A stretch of 14,500 bases of DNA. Origin: Acidimicrobiales bacterium. GTDB lineage: Bacteria > Actinomycetota > Acidimicrobiia > Acidimicrobiales > Bog-793. The translations under genes were made by a program, and so were the position numbers. The stretch is from positions 1-14,500 of the forward strand of contig JASHRK010000406.1 in assembly GCA_030037405.1 (NCBI GenBank), in the 5' to 3' direction. Positions 14,159 through 14,500 of this stretch are shown piece after piece. Position 1 is the first letter of the stretch. Each line of letters opens with the position of its first letter. The notes beneath the pieces were generated by a model. That model was given only the letters and a program-made list of their open reading frames with translations, searched no databases and was not told the origin of the DNA.

Positions 14159-14364
14159 GCTGGCAGCGGCAACGTGCGCCTGACGACCCCCATATCGAGG
14201 CTGCGGCCCTCCTCTCGCAACCCCTCAATGTAAAGGTCGAGCGCCTCGTGGGCGTTGACGAGCGCCTCGTCGAGCGTGTCGCCCTGGGTGTGCAGGCCCG
14301 GAAGCTCGGGGGCGTAGGCGTGGTAGCCCCCGTCGGGTACCTCGCAGCTCTATGACTTCCGCAC
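14155..14364 (-). pseudogene. hicB: HicB-type antitoxin, N-terminal frame broken
   Basis: The body EVPDGGYHAYAPELPGLHTQ, GDTLDEALVNAHEALDLYIE, then GLREEGRSLDMGVVRRTLPLPA is a clear HicB partial RNase H-fold antitoxin. The frame has no usable start before it. A GTG at 14364 (VRKS) is at the right distance, but codon 5 is TAG (14352-14350). Alternatively the neighbouring frame encodes AEVIELR just before the body, which would need a one- or two-base shift. Either way the N-terminal strand is not encoded intact. The C-terminus overlaps the hicA start by four bases. HicB normally neutralises HicA and represses the operon. No DNA-binding tail is seen after the core; it is the short form. Confidence 0.75.
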
Positions 14365-14500
14365 CTGCGGCGGCCGTTGGGCTTCGCGAACCCGTGACCG
14401 CCCGGAATGAGCGGCTCGGGCGCAAGGGCGCGTTCTTCAGCATCGAGCCCGGCGCGCGTCCTACCTCCGGTTGGAGGCGGTCGATCCAGGTCAGGCGGCC

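Noticed and set aside
13767..14183. Rightward frame starting MQKAQNFLGFHVIRVLSDG
   Set aside because: No recognised family. It begins within the hairpin and becomes an Arg-rich antisense reading of the hicA remnant.
14353..14500. Rightward frame from ATG 14353 to the window edge (MTSAPAAAVGLREPVTARNE)
   Set aside because: No ribosome site or family is recognisable and the frame is cut by the edge; too little to call.

Overview
The window is a high-GC chromosomal stretch with many GTG starts, tightly spaced genes, an EtfD-type membrane ETF oxidoreductase and an ECF sigma/zinc-finger anti-sigma pair. Together these suggest an actinobacterium, possibly a deep lineage such as Acidimicrobiia; the taxon is inferred and no marker here fixes it. 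No tRNA, rRNA, CRISPR array or insertion sequence was seen.

Left region (1-7682), amine oxidation and electron transfer. A truncated APC-type permease runs leftward off the window edge. Divergent from it is a rightward set: EutQ-like cupin, etfB, etfA and a large membrane iron-sulfur protein of the EtfD (ETF:menaquinone oxidoreductase) type. Converging on it, with 7 bases between the stop codons, is a leftward trimethylamine dehydrogenase. It retains the cysteinyl-FMN cysteine, the aromatic substrate bowl and the four cluster cysteines. The window therefore appears to hold a whole path: amine -> 6-S-cysteinyl-FMN/4Fe-4S dehydrogenase -> EtfAB -> membrane EtfD -> quinone. The shared 5' region carries an exact 11-bp tandem repeat overlapping a possible promoter.

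Middle region (7683-10858). This holds a COG4315-like lipoprotein gene lacking a usable start codon, a class II aldolase/adducin-type protein, a small four-helix membrane protein with a Pro/Ala tail behind an extended -10 promoter, and pyrF (orotidine 5'-phosphate decarboxylase). The 183 bases between pyrF and the next gene (10859-11041) show nothing recognisable.

Right region (11042-14500). A leftward ECF sigma factor overlaps its zinc-finger anti-sigma factor. Downstream lies a secreted beta-propeller protein. An identical two-part motif (GGTGCAATC, 15 bases, GCGTCT) precedes both the sigma gene and the propeller gene, which points to a self-activating ECF regulon whose promoter can be read from this window. 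Further right, across a lower-GC spacer with a perfect hairpin, lies a hicBA toxin-antitoxin pair with both reading frames broken. The last ~135 bases are unassigned.

Three reading frames are damaged by what look like single-base events: the lipoprotein start, hicA and hicB. This is either real decay or residual sequence error, and it matters for how those entries are read.
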